Below are positions 11,641 to 21,140 of a DNA stretch of 64,000 nucleotides, piece by piece. Position 1 is the stretch's first letter. Every line of letters starts with the position of its first letter. The notes under the pieces are model-generated. The model was not told where the DNA came from. It worked only from the letters and a program-made list of their open reading frames with translations, and searched no databases. The stretch covers positions 4,216,001 to 4,280,000 of the forward strand of contig CM114272.1 in NCBI GenBank assembly GCA_050084515.1. Direction: 5' to 3'. Both the position numbers and the translations under genes were made by a program. This DNA comes from Blasia pusilla. Lineage: Eukaryota; Marchantiophyta; Marchantiopsida; Blasiales.

Positions 11641-12068
11641 CGTGCAAACCGTCTATTCCCGACGAGTTCTGCGAGTGCCGCAACTTCTTGCCCAAAGACG
11701 GCGAGGCGTGCAACCCGTCGCCCTCCGACGGGTTGCGCAAGGGCCTCGCCTTGTTTTGCTTTCATGAAGGAAGCGTGCAACCTGTCGGACTCCGACGAGT
11801 TGCGCGGGAAGCCCGCGTTGTTAACCCTTGACGAGGGAAGCGTGCAACCCAACGGTCGGTCAGGCGCGCAACCTGTCGGTCTCCGACGGGTTGCGCGGGT
11901 ACGCCCCGTTCTTGTCCGAAGACGGCAAAGGCGCGCAACCTGTTGGTCTCCAACGGGTTGCGAGGTGCCCGCGCAACCCGTCGGAGACCAATAGGTTGCG
12001 CGGGCACCTCGCATTATCTTCCCAGGATGGCAGAGGCGCGCAACCTGTTGGACTCTGACGGGTTGCCA
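11641..12068. repeat. 67-bp tandem array, one palindrome per unit, upstream of ParB-MT copy 1
   Basis: Palindrome starts are at 11710, 11777, 11844, 11868, 11935, 11973 and 12040: four steps are exactly 67 bp, two are shorter. Each site has the form GCAACCYGTYGG, three-base centre, then its near reverse complement. Between palindromes the spacer is GC-rich (for example CGGGTACGCCCCGTTC). Part of the array forms a larger hairpin: 11960-11978 and 11994-12012 are perfect 19-bp arms. The array ends about 90 bp before the TATA box, so it occupies the promoter-proximal position. Confidence 0.9.
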
Positions 12069-12155
12069 CTTTTCACGTCCAGACTTCCGTAACGGCCGGC
12101 ACGTCGCCGTCGAAAGGACGACGGGACGCAACGGTCAGCCCAACGGCTAGAAAAT

Positions 12156-12163
12156 TATAAATA
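12156..12163 (+). promoter_or_regulatory. TATA box of ParB-MT copy 1
   Basis: TATAAATA in the context GAAAATTATAAATAGGGC, 229 bp before the ATG at 12392. The same box, with the preceding block CAACGGTCAGCCCAAC, occurs before copy 2 (48918) and, in altered form, before copy 4 (41012-41018, minus). Conservation in three copies supports a real promoter. Confidence 0.75.
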
Positions 12164-13095
12164 GGGCAGAAATCACTCATTACCGGTTTCTCATTTCGCG
12201 ATCTCCATTCCTCTCCCGCGCAGCTGCTGATCAGATACCAAGGGGCATTTCACACGGCGAGTCATCGCGAGTCGATACGAGGGAACGAGAGCGAGACGGT
12301 TCGGCTGAACGATCGCGAGACGATTCGAGCTACCCATCAAGGTGACTCATCTCAACATCAGCAAGGCGATTGATCAAGCGATTCGGGAAAAATGACGAGG
12401 AAAAAAGTTCAAGCAACTAAGTCTGGGAGCTTCACTCCGAAGTCCATTAGGACTCGTGCGTCAGCATCTCCAGGGCCTCGTTCGGCAAATGAGATTAGGC
12501 AGCAGGAAATCGAGGAGCAAGAACGGGAAGTGGAGATGCACAACCACGAGCTTCTTGCAAGACGTGTACAAGAGGCGCTTGATAGACAGAACGCAGAGGC
12601 TGAGACGTCGCAGGCCTTGAAGAAAAGGATCGCCGACGAAAAGAGAGAAAAGAAGCGTCTGGACGCGTCGGTGAGAGAGGTGGCTAAAGCAAGGAGGGAA
12701 AAGCGATAGCTATTGTTTACACCCTGCCCGTCCAACCAAAAGTGTTGAGATGCGGGCAATGTCCCCGATGAAGTCCGGGGACACAATCAACATAGCGGAA
12801 ACGCCAGAAGTTCAAATCACGGACCATAAGGTCATGAGGACCGCCAGCGTGGAGATGGTGGACATTGCCGAAGAAGTCGGAGAGCGGTCATTCTCGTCTC
12901 CAAGCCCGGCGGAAGACATCGACCTCTATCGGATTGACGAGCTCCCAGTTGACTTGCCAGCTGCTATCTCAGACAAGTTGGCTGGTCAAGAAACCGACCC
13001 AATCTTCGAGCGGGTAAGAGAGGATCAGGTTTTTGAATTATGTGAAGCAATTCATTGGGAATTGATGTAGCTTATTGATCTTGTCCGGTTCGACG

Positions 13096-13569
13096 GTGGT
13101 AAAGCGGATGGCATGGCGATGGATGGGGCCAACGCCCGAGGATTCCACTCTGCCGATTGCGGACAATGGAATACGTCCACGAAATTCAGTCCAACAAGGA
13201 CATCGCAAAGCTAAAACAATCGGCGGCGACAGCATCCTTCGTCGACAGCTTCCCTCCCTTCTATGTTCAGCCTTACAACGAGCATGGAACCCAAGCCCTG
13301 GTTACGAGGGAGGACTTGGAAAAGCTTGACACATTCTGGAGGATGAGAGACCAGGATTTTAGAAGGCAAGTAGAGGGCACGGAATTTAGCTGGATGAGGA
13401 ATCTGCATTTCTTCATCTGGGATGGAAATCACAGGTTTGTGGCATGGACCAAGTTTGCAGAGGAGCGGCCCAACTCCTTGGAGGCACATTTTTGCGTGAA
13501 GGCAGTGGTCCTTCATCCATACCCTCATCACATGGCGACGGTGGAGATGGCAATGCATGCCATGAATAC
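13096..13569 (+). pseudogene. ParB/sulfiredoxin-like domain exon of ParB-MT copy 1
   Basis: The exon encodes DIAKLKQSAA, FPPFYVQPYNEHGTQAL, LEKLDTFWRMRDQDFR, then MRNLHFFIWDGNHRFVAW, then HFCVKAVVLHPYPHHM. The motif DGNHR followed by an alanine two residues later corresponds to the DG(x)HR box that marks the ParB N-terminal/sulfiredoxin superfamily. ParB proteins bind palindromic DNA sites in bacteria and some have CTPase or nuclease activity; phage and bacterial DNA methyltransferases often carry this domain at the N-terminus. The exon ends in AAC AC|GTAAGT. The first 60 bp differ from the paralogues by small indels. Confidence 0.6.
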
Positions 13570-14370
13570 GTAAGTATCTTCTTGCTGCAAACCGTCGGAC
13601 TCCAACAAGTTGTTTGGGTCGGCACTGTTGTTGGGATGCTTTTGGCCAAACCGGCCTCCGACGAGTTGCTCGAATGACGGCACAAGTTAGGATGTTTTTG
13701 GCCGAAAGCAACTCGTCGGACTCCGACGAGTTGCTCGACTTGCCGCCTTTTCAGGATGTTTTTTGAAGAAAGCAACTCGTCGGACTCCGACGAGTTGCTC
13801 GACTTGCCGCCTTTTCAGGATGTTTTTTGAAGAAACCAACCCGTTGGAGTCCGACGGGTTGCTCGACTCGCCGCCTTTTCAGGATGTTTTTTGAAGAAAG
13901 CAACTTGTCGGACTCCGACGAGTTGTTCGACTGACCACAGGTTTAGTATGTTTCTGGCCCAAACCAACCCGTCAGAGTCTGACGGGTTGCTTGACTCGAA
14001 ACTGTTGGGAGGTTTTTTTAATGTTTTTGGCCGAAAACAACTCGTCGGAGTCCGACGGGTTGCATTCGGAAGTTGGTATTGCAAATTTCGCGTCAAATTG
14101 CAAGTTTCCATTCAATTGCGCAACCTGTTGGACTCCGACAGATTGCTATGGTCATGTTTAATACGGACTATCTGACAACCCGTCGGAGTCCGACGGGTTG
14201 AAACCAGGCATTCACAAATATGAATGCAATCCGTCGGACTCCAACGGGTTGCATCATTTAGCTCGTTGCTAAGATCTGACCTTGAGCTGTGACGATCCGT
14301 CGGAGTCCGACGGGTTGCAGGAACCCATGTAACTTGCAAATTTTCTGACGGGTTGAGTTTGGATGTGCAG
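13570..14370. repeat. 64-bp tandem palindrome array inside intron 2 of ParB-MT copy 1
   Basis: Palindromes start at 13708, 13772, 13836, 13900 and 13964, each step exactly 64 bp, followed by looser ones up to about 14320. Units read palindrome, then TTGCTCGACTTGCCGCC, then AGGATGTTTTTTGAAG. Within adjacent units the arm word switches between CAACTCG...CGAGTTG (13708-13734, perfect 27 bp) and CAACCCG...CGGGTTG (14176-14200, perfect 25 bp), so both arms changed together. The intron is bounded by GTAAGT at 13570 and ATGTGCAG before 14371. Confidence 0.9.
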
Positions 14371-16350
14371 GATTGTTTCAGAGGGGAATGTCACCCACCA
14401 CTGGATCCAGGATTGCGATCGGGTGAAGAAGGTGCTTACGACGCACCCGGCAGAGTAGAAGGGGTTCTTGGGCGACGCCCTGGTAAATCAGATGCTTGCA
14501 AAGGATGCATAGATAAAAAAGAAGACTTGGGCAAATAAGTTTATTTCCCAAGATGCAGCCGTAACAATCCTTTGCTGGTCGAAGATACACGCCGCGAAGA
14601 AGAGCGCTGCATTGGAGCTAGAGCGGAGGGAGAAAGTATCTAGGTCTGAGCGCACGAAATTCATCCAAGCTGCAGTATCTGCAGCCACGAAATACACGGC
14701 AAGCAAGATGTAGCGCTACATCAGCATTCTCAACCCCGAACTTGGTCCGGAGTTTTACAAGGAGCTGAAGGCGATTATCAAGCGCCAGCGGAAAAGGGAT
14801 GAAGATCCGCAAGGTCGGATTGGGGAGAAAGTGTCCCTGGATCGCGTGCATCGGTTTTGCGTTGTCCGGCATAAGCGAATTTAGGAGGATCCGACTGATG
14901 AAAATTAGTCTCGAGGGCACAGAGGCCCAGAAGAGGGCAGCACACCATCCCCCGGGTGTGTCTGATCCAGTGATCTCCCACTGGCTCCGCGAATGGTCGT
15001 TTTGGGATGCGTTGCGGGTTATCGGGAAGTCCGTACTGGACGGTCTGCAAGCGGAGCTCAAAAGATTAGAGCCCATTCCGGATAAAGCAAACCTGGAAAG
15101 TTTTGTAGATTTCGAGGTTTGGCTCGACAACATCCGGGACAAGCCAATCAAAAACCCAAGATTCAAGACGATGTTCAAGGGTTGCGTCCTCCCTCAAGCA
15201 GAGCTTGACGAAGAAATCGAGGGGAACAAACGGGATGAAGCAAAGAAGAAGCGAGATCAAAAGGAGCACGTGGCCGATTCAGTTTGCTTAAAAGCTGCCC
15301 AACGGATGGTCTTCAAGTACCTCTTCCATTGTAAGAATGCAGATACCTGGGGAAAATTACCGGTAGCCTTGAAATTGTGGGCTTCGCCGCCTGATGGAGA
15401 GACATTCTCCATGTACGACATGGAGATGGCGCAGCACATGTCCGATTGGGAGGTGGAGAATTGCCCGATTTGGCTTGACTTCAACGACCCTGAAGACATC
15501 ACCGAGAAAGATTTACGAGTGCTTCATGATGCAGAGGTCTCAGGACAAGACGACATCCCCAATTTTGTGCAGCCTGAAGACTTCTTTGGAGGAGATGCGG
15601 AAGAGCAAGCCCTCGAGACAGCTGAGTTGGCTTCAAAGGTCCGCACAGCCAAAGACAAATCCACAGCGGGTCTCAAAGGCAAGGCGAGGGGAGGGAAGAA
15701 TTCCGAGGCCGAGTCTTCCCAAAGAGAGGTTGAAGATTCAAGGCCACAGGCGGAATCGTCCGGGCGAGCGGGGAGAGAGGGTCGGACCAGGTCCTTGGCG
15801 AAAAAAACCCCACCTGAGTCTGAGGTCATAGAGACCCCGACAAGCCGTCCGCAGACTCGGGAGAAGCGGAAGCGAGAGGTGCAGGGTGGTTGTCCCAAGG
15901 AGAATCTGATCCATCATCCTTGGGAAGACATAGAGAAACAACAACCGGACAAGTGTCCTCCTTGATTCACTCCTTTCTTGGATGAGTGAAAAGCCGATTC
16001 TCAGCGTTGACACCAGCCATTGATAAATTGACAACGCTGGGACGGAAGCTCCAACGAAACGGGCACGCTCCCTGGACGGTGAATCTCTTGATCGCTGATC
16101 TGCCCTCGGGGTTGCGATTGTGGGGCGAGAATCCGTCGGACGGGGTACCCGACTGGAATGTGCCGCTCTCTTATGACCAAATCGCGCTATTGTTCTCCTT
16201 TGCAGACGCCTATCTGAGTGACAGGGGCTGCTTCTTAGTGTTGACTGGAGGGAGTGAGGACGACCTCTTCAACCTCCAGTGCATCAAGAGGTCGCTAAAG
16301 TGGAGGACGGCGCAATCGTGGATCATAAAAAATGAGTACCCACTCTGATC
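14371..16350 (+). pseudogene. Exon 3 of ParB-MT copy 1: charged middle region and motif-IV part of methyltransferase-like domain
   Basis: The exon starts IVSEGNVTHHWIQDCDRVKK, runs through WSKIHAAKKSAALELERREK and a basic KAIIKRQRKRDEDPQ, and from 14799 stays open for 388 codons. This part includes LREWSFWDALRVIGKSVLDG, FEVWLDNIRDKPIKNPRF, a lysine-rich helix, a tryptophan-bearing block and an acidic low-complexity tail. After a deletion or shift near 15880-16000 comes LIADLPSGLRLW...DWNVPLSYDQIALLFSFADAYLSDRGCFLVLTGG split across frames. ADLPSG takes the place of the catalytic D-P-P-Y of N4/N6 methyltransferases, and GCFLVLTGG the place of the following strand. Confidence 0.6.
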
Positions 16351-16371
16351 CGCGACGAGTCAGGGACTAAA

Positions 16372-16396
16372 CAACCCGTCGGACTCCGACAGGTTG
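16372..16396. repeat. Single palindrome after exon 3 of copy 1
   Basis: CAACCCGTCGGA, centre C, TCCGACAGGTTG: one arm base differs. It is present at the same place in copy 2 (61597-61621). Confidence 0.9.
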
Positions 16397-16507
16397 ATCC
16401 AAAGTTAGTAATTGAAAAAAGTTCTCTAGGGTCAAGCCGAGTTCTTTGGTGACGTGTTGCACATTATGCCAAGTTGTTGACATTGTTTCCAACGTGCTTC
16501 TTTACAG

Positions 16508-17024
16508 ATGGACCACTCCTACGTTTACTGCTTCGTTCGGCCCGAGCACAATTTCCACGATCGTGTTCAAGATCCACGATCCTGTGGATCCATGCTCAGA
16601 TGGGTACAGCTTAGATAGTTTGTACAATTTCCCCCCGGGAATTTACATGCAAGACGGTACCCCACTTCTGGGAGGAAGGGAAAAGTCGCTAGCCCTAATG
16701 CAAACGCTCATTGAGCTCTGCTCAAGGCCAGGTGACTTGGTGTTCGACTTAGTGGGACTTTTAGGGGCGAGTATCAAAGGCGCCTGGCAGAGTGGCAGGA
16801 ACATTCTCTGCCTCGAGGGAAGGCAGGAACTGTTTGACCTTTGCAAGGAGGCAAAGGCAAAATACGAAAGGCTCGTTGGGGCGTACAACTCTCCACCAAA
16901 GCCGAGAGCTCCGGTTCCAGACCCACCATTGGTAGTGACTCCATCGTCACTTCCAACGATTCCAAAAATCGGGAGGGCAAGGCTGAAAGTAATTTTGCAA
17001 GAGCTCTCGGACGATGACGAGTGA
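16508..17024 (+). pseudogene. Exon 4 of ParB-MT copy 1: motif-I part of methyltransferase-like domain
   Basis: Starts after acceptor TTTACAG with MDHSYVYCFVRPEHNF, shifts frame, then GYSLDSLYN, GIYMQDGTPLLGGREK, ALMQTLIELCSRPGDLVFDLVGLLGASIKGAWQSGR, NILCLEGRQELFDLCKEA and an acidic end at 17024. The order motif IV (exon 3) before motif I (here) and the pattern PGDLVFDLVGxxGASI, then a Gly-Arg turn and an acidic LEG, match the beta-class layout in which the SAM site reads LDPFxGSGTT followed by GR...GxE. The G-x-G turn is weakened (GLLGAS), so SAM binding may be lost. The stop codon overlaps a good donor, GTGAGT. Confidence 0.55.
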
Positions 17025-17254
17025 GTTCAAAGAACTCAACGACCCAGCTTGACTACAACGTTTGGAGTAGGGAGTTTTTTTGATGATGAGGCAAAAGATT
17101 TCATAGAATAGATCAAATGTACAATTCTGAGCTTTTTTCGGATGATATAAAGGAGAAGATTTTTTCGAACGATGGTGGTGCTTGTAAAAGTTTGTTGAAC
17201 ATTTTTTATGTCTTTTCAAATGTGATCCTCTATGTACTCCGTGGACTTCTATTT

Positions 17255-18020
17255 TGCAACCCGTCGGATTTCTCCTGCTTGCAAATTTTCACTTTTTGAC
17301 GACAGCACCTTTTTACCACTTCCAGGCAACCTGTCGGATTCTGACAGGTTTCCTGATCGGACTCTTTCCCTGTTGGTCTAACTTAAGAGGCAGTCTGGCG
17401 GGCTTCTTCCCTTGGCACCTTCCCCTCAACTCGTAAAAGCAGGCGTAGGCTTCTTTTCTTCTCTCAGACATGTTGGATTCCTACTACCTGTGCGATTGCC
17501 ATAATGGTATTACCAAGGACGGAGCACATATTGATACTAGATGGGTGTCACATTGCAGAGCGTACAAGGTATACTGCCGAGGAAGGCGGTGGGACTCAAA
17601 TCAGGTTACATGGGACCGTTATGGTGTACCTAGGGGGCCAAGGCTCGGTCGCCAACATTTTCGATCCTCGTCTACAATCGGCCGGAGGAGCCACTTGTAT
17701 CCCAGGACATTCCTTTTTTGTCTTGTCACGAGGAGAGTTAGGAGTAAATTTGTAGATGACGAGGTGAAGAAATCATAGACTAGGTCAAATGTACATTTCG
17801 AGGTTCCTTCGGAGGTAATAAAGGGCGAGATTTTTCAACCCATAATGGTGTTTGTAAAAGTTTGCTGGAAAATTTTTTGGACTTGTGGATTGTGTTCTTT
17901 TAGCTACTCAGAATTACAATTTTGCAACCCGTATGATTCCGACGGGTTGCAGCTTTTTGCTTTTTTCCCACTGCAACTTTTTAACCATTTCCGGGGAAGC
18001 TGTCGGATTCCGACAGGTTG
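17255..18020. repeat. Dispersed palindromes in the 3' region of copy 1
   Basis: Sites at about 17258 (half site), 17328-17350 (AACCTGTCGGA, T, TCTGACAGGTT), about 17925-17950 and 18000-18016 (CTGTCGGA, T, TCCGACAG). The same sites exist in copy 2; at 62536-62558 the counterpart of 17328-17350 is perfectly paired. Confidence 0.85.
17468..17755 (+). other. Possible terminal exon of unknown gene, 95 codons
   Basis: After an acceptor-like CTTCTCTCAG, one frame is open for 95 codons to a TAG and reads like real protein: ILILDGCHIAERTRY, GGTQIRLHGTVMVYLGG, ANIFDPRLQSAGG, HSFFVLSRGELGVNL. I do not recognise it. It lies about 450 bp after the stop of ParB-MT copy 1 on the same strand. It could be an alternative last exon of that gene (the stop there overlaps a GTGAGT donor) or belong to another gene. 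The duplicate at about 62680-62965 has a stop and frameshifts. Confidence 0.35.
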
Positions 18021-18149
18021 ATTGCTTGAGTGATCGGACTCTTTCCCTGCGACACCAACTTCTGACGCATTGTGGCGGGCTTCTTAACTTCTGGCTCGTT
18101 CCCCTACATTCGTCAAACCAGTTGTAGGCTTCTTTTCTTGTCTAAGATG

Positions 18150-19555
18150 TGCACGATTCATACTGTAGTAACGGATTTCTATCAAGAGTTCAACAAGAAG
18201 TATCAATTGATCTGAATTCGTTCCCTTTCAGAATAGGATCTGGATCAGAAATTACATTTAAAGATTTTGAGTTGATTCTGTGTAGTCTATGCATCAACAA
18301 AGCATAAGGTGAATTTAACAGCAGCACTAGACTGAGTGTACATCTGAACAGGATTTTAGTTATAAGGAGGTGAACTTCTCCTAAAACAGAATTAAATCGA
18401 AGGGAATGTCAAATTCCAGAGACATGGTAGTACATAAGTATTCTCGACCAGAAGAAGAGACTACGGTGAGACATATGATCTCCCTCTGCCAAACTCATTC
18501 GAAACAGAGATGAGTGGAGAAATGATTCTCAATTAATACGTATGCTCTTTTCTCCTGTTTGAAGATACTGCTATCTGTCTCTAACTCCATCCTCAAAGCC
18601 ATCAGTAATAAGTGAGACTGATTCCGGAGTTCAAAGAGAAATAATTCTTCATTCCAAGAAGAACAACTAGTATTGATTCTATGGAATAGGTCAGTTTTGT
18701 TCTTCCATGGTCGATCTCGAAAGGTGAGAGTCTTCTGTCACAAGAGCTAGTCGTCCTGTTAAGGATCTGACTATGAAAATGGAAAAAAGACCCTTTCTTC
18801 GACTTCCGGACTATGGTTTCAAGGGGTCGAAAGCTTATACTCCTAACTGTAATTTTGTTTAACTTCTTCCCAAAGCTATCAACCATTCAACTTCTGCACT
18901 GCTCACCGGATTAATATCTTCACTAAAAACTGTCACGTAATTGTCAAAAGTAGGAACTCTTGGAAAGGTAAACTCGTGATCCCTCGAACTCAGAATTAAT
19001 TCCTAATGATTTAAGGGGGTCCATAACGGAACGTTCCTAGTTTCAAATAGCTTCCACTTTATTCTCATTTCCTAATATGTATTCCCTACTTTTGAATCTA
19101 AGTGAAATATTCCTAACTAAGGGAATTATTGCCGAGAGGTATCTAAACCCGTCTAAAATCTCTACAACTTAAGAAAGGTGTATATCACATAGCTCTCCTC
19201 CCAAATGTGAAGCGACTCGCAAACTTCAGAAGTTCAAAACACAGCCGAGGCCTTATATCTCAACATTATAAATTTCTGAGAAGAATATTCTCGCGGAATA
19301 TTATCAAGAAATGGAGAGTATTATATAGATAAGGAACCCTGAGGTCAGAATAAATCTCTTGGAATGCCTCGTCATCAATGAAGTAATGATTCAGGTGCCA
19401 TGAAAGTTTATAACTCACTGGATTAGAATGAGCTAAAAACTCAGGGTCATTCCGTTCCTGTCACTATTGTTTCCTTAGGGGTTTCAATATGAATTGGATG
19501 TTTCTGAGCCACTGGGATATAGTGGTGGTCGTCAGATATTTCTTTCTTTAGTTAT
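18150..19555. other. Non-coding stretch, possible LTR of the minus-strand gypsy element
   Basis: No gene seen. AT-rich with many short repeats of GAATT/GATTC type words. It lies directly 3' of the minus-strand integrase at 19.6-21.1 kb, where that element's 3' LTR should be, but I could not fix TG...CA borders. The first 670 bp recur at 63330-64000 in the duplicated block. Confidence 0.35.
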
Positions 19556-21140
19556 CTTAAGAACTGGTATATAAGACTGAGTGTATAAGTGGATAATTTT
19601 CTGAATGGCATATACAAACCGTTTGCAGAAGAGAGTTTAGACTGCCATCTGAGAACGTGGTGGCCAAGACAGGAACAGAAGGGCCAAGTTTCTTCTTGAG
19701 GGAGGCATTGAGCAAGGAGATCATAGCTGTCCCATCTTGGAGTATAGTTGGCCTGGCCATTGATGCTTTTCACCTTCTCTTTTCTTCCCTGAGGAGTTTC
19801 TGAACTAAGGGGAACCGTGTGATCTTCTCAGTCCTCTCCATCATTTGTATCATCATGCTCCCACCCGGTAACCGCATGTTCAAGAACTGTTGACTCATTT
19901 TCCTCGGAGATAGAAGAGAACTGTTGCTCAACAATAGCTGCTCTTCTTTCCAAATATGATCTACTCGATGCCATTTAGTGGGAGTCCTCATTCAAAGAAC
20001 ACGGAAGGATAGTATTTTTTCACTCTGGCACCATTGGTCCTGGTAGGTAATTCTTCCCCTTCTATATCAACAAGTTGGAGACTTCCATTCTCCCATATAT
20101 TAAGAACTTGATAGGGGCCCATACACCTGGTATGTAATTTGCCCGAAAACTTGTTAAACCTGTTATCATACAGTAATACCCAATCCTTCGCCTGTATATT
20201 CGTATGTTTTAACTTCTTGTCATAAGCTTTCTTTCTCTTGGCTTGTTGAAGATAAGTTTCTTTCAAGGCATCATCTCGGTCTTCCTCTACTTGTTCCAAT
20301 TGTTGCAGGCGATGCAATTCACTCTCTTCCACCCCGGATCTTCTTTGATTCATAACACGGTAAGTGGGCAGGTCAAACTCAACAGGAATCACTGAGTCCA
20401 TACCATAAGTCAGATAAAAAGGGATTCGCCTTGTTGTAATCTTTTCTGTTGTGCGGTAAGCCCATAAAACTGATGCTAACTTGATATCCCAATCAGTCTT
20501 ATGTACAGACACAATCTTGGTAAGTATCTTATAGAGCAATCTGTTAGCTCTCTCTGTAAGACCATTGGCTTTTGGATTGTAGGGTGTAGTTGGGCGGTGT
20601 TTAATGAAGTAAAAACTAGTCAGAGCTTCAATTGTAGAATTAAGAAAGTGGATGCCTCTGTCACTAACCAGCTCCAAAGGACAACCAAACCAAGTGATAA
20701 TGTTGTCAAAAAGAAAACGGGCTGTTACCTATGCATCATTAGTCTTGAGGGCAATAGCTTCAACCCACTTGGTTGCATAATCTGTAGCGACAAGAATATA
20801 TCGGTTCCATTTACGCTTTGTGACGGGTTGGATGGGGCCTACAAAGTCAATGCCCCACTTTTCAAAAGGGGCTAATGGAAGGATGGGTACCAGGGGCCAC
20901 CTGCCTGACATTAAAGGCTTTCCCTGCCTTTGGCAAGGATCACAGCTTCTAATGAATAAATGTACATCCTTAAGCATGGTCGGCCACCAATATCCTGTAT
21001 CACGAATTTTGGCCACTATTGTGTGAAGAGCATAATGTCCACCAGCATTCCCCTCATGGAGAGCGCTGATGACTCTCGGAATCTCCCTTTTCTCTAAACA
21101 TCTCTTTAACTTCTGATCCGGAGTTAGCTTATATAATGTG
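19556..21140 (-). pseudogene. Ty3/gypsy integrase, nearly intact, minus strand
   Basis: Reads from the zinc-binding domain ([25 protein letters not shown]) through the DDE core: [23 protein letters not shown], with all three catalytic residues, then AYRTTEKITT and the C-terminal DWVLLYDNRFNKFSGK and MGPYQVLNIWENGSLQL. One in-frame stop at about 20729 (TAG) breaks the core; otherwise the frame 20677-19988 is open. 3' of integrase, 19991-19556 holds further short frames. RNase H and RT are not seen upstream: at 21140 homology stops abruptly. It is related to, but distinct from, the integrase at 7.2-8.3 kb. Confidence 0.9.

Larger units (their letters stand above)
12392..17024 (+). pseudogene. 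ParB-MT family gene, copy 1 (four exons, broken)
   Basis: Gene model from comparison of the five copies. Exon 1 12392-13013: MTRKKVQAT..., basic then strongly charged helix. Donor CGG|GTAAGAG at 13014. Exon 2 13096-13569 (ParB-like domain), donor GTAAGT. Exon 3 14371 to about 16350 (charged middle and MT motif region). Exon 4 16508-17024, ending in an acidic tail (ELSDDDE). Damage: indels near 12680-12720, loss of the AG acceptor before exon 2, in-frame stop at about 14457 (TAG), a frameshift near 14850-14880, stop TGA at about 16348 where paralogues have CGA, and a frameshift near 16570. Function unknown; the domain order suggests a sequence-specific DNA-binding protein with a methyltransferase-like fold. 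Confidence 0.75.
10475..18819 (+). repeat. Segmental duplication, copy A (partner 47258-64000)
   Basis: From the LTR start onward this block matches the block that starts at 47258 and runs to the window end, once the 8.5-kb retrotransposon at 52007-60520 is removed. It covers LTR, palindrome array, TATA box, the ParB-MT gene, its 3' region and the sequence after it. Differences seen by eye are scattered substitutions and small indels, a few percent at most. The duplicate continues past the right edge of the window. Confidence 0.93.

Noticed and set aside
11641-12068. CRISPR array
   Set aside because: Palindromic repeats at regular spacing recall a CRISPR, but spacers are themselves repeated (67-bp unit), the genome is a plant's, and no cas genes exist.
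11631-12131. Long overlapping open frames on both strands (for example 166 codons minus at 11631-12131, and 48388-48831)
   Set aside because: They arise because the array is GC-rich with few stop codons, and repeat words such as ATRRSPTGC from the palindrome. The encoded strings are the palindrome read in several frames, not a protein.
13211-14111. Minus-strand frames with repeated RRSPTSC or VGVRRVAF peptides
   Set aside because: Direct translation of the 64-bp palindrome units in intron 2; no start or splice logic and no conservation beyond the DNA repeat.
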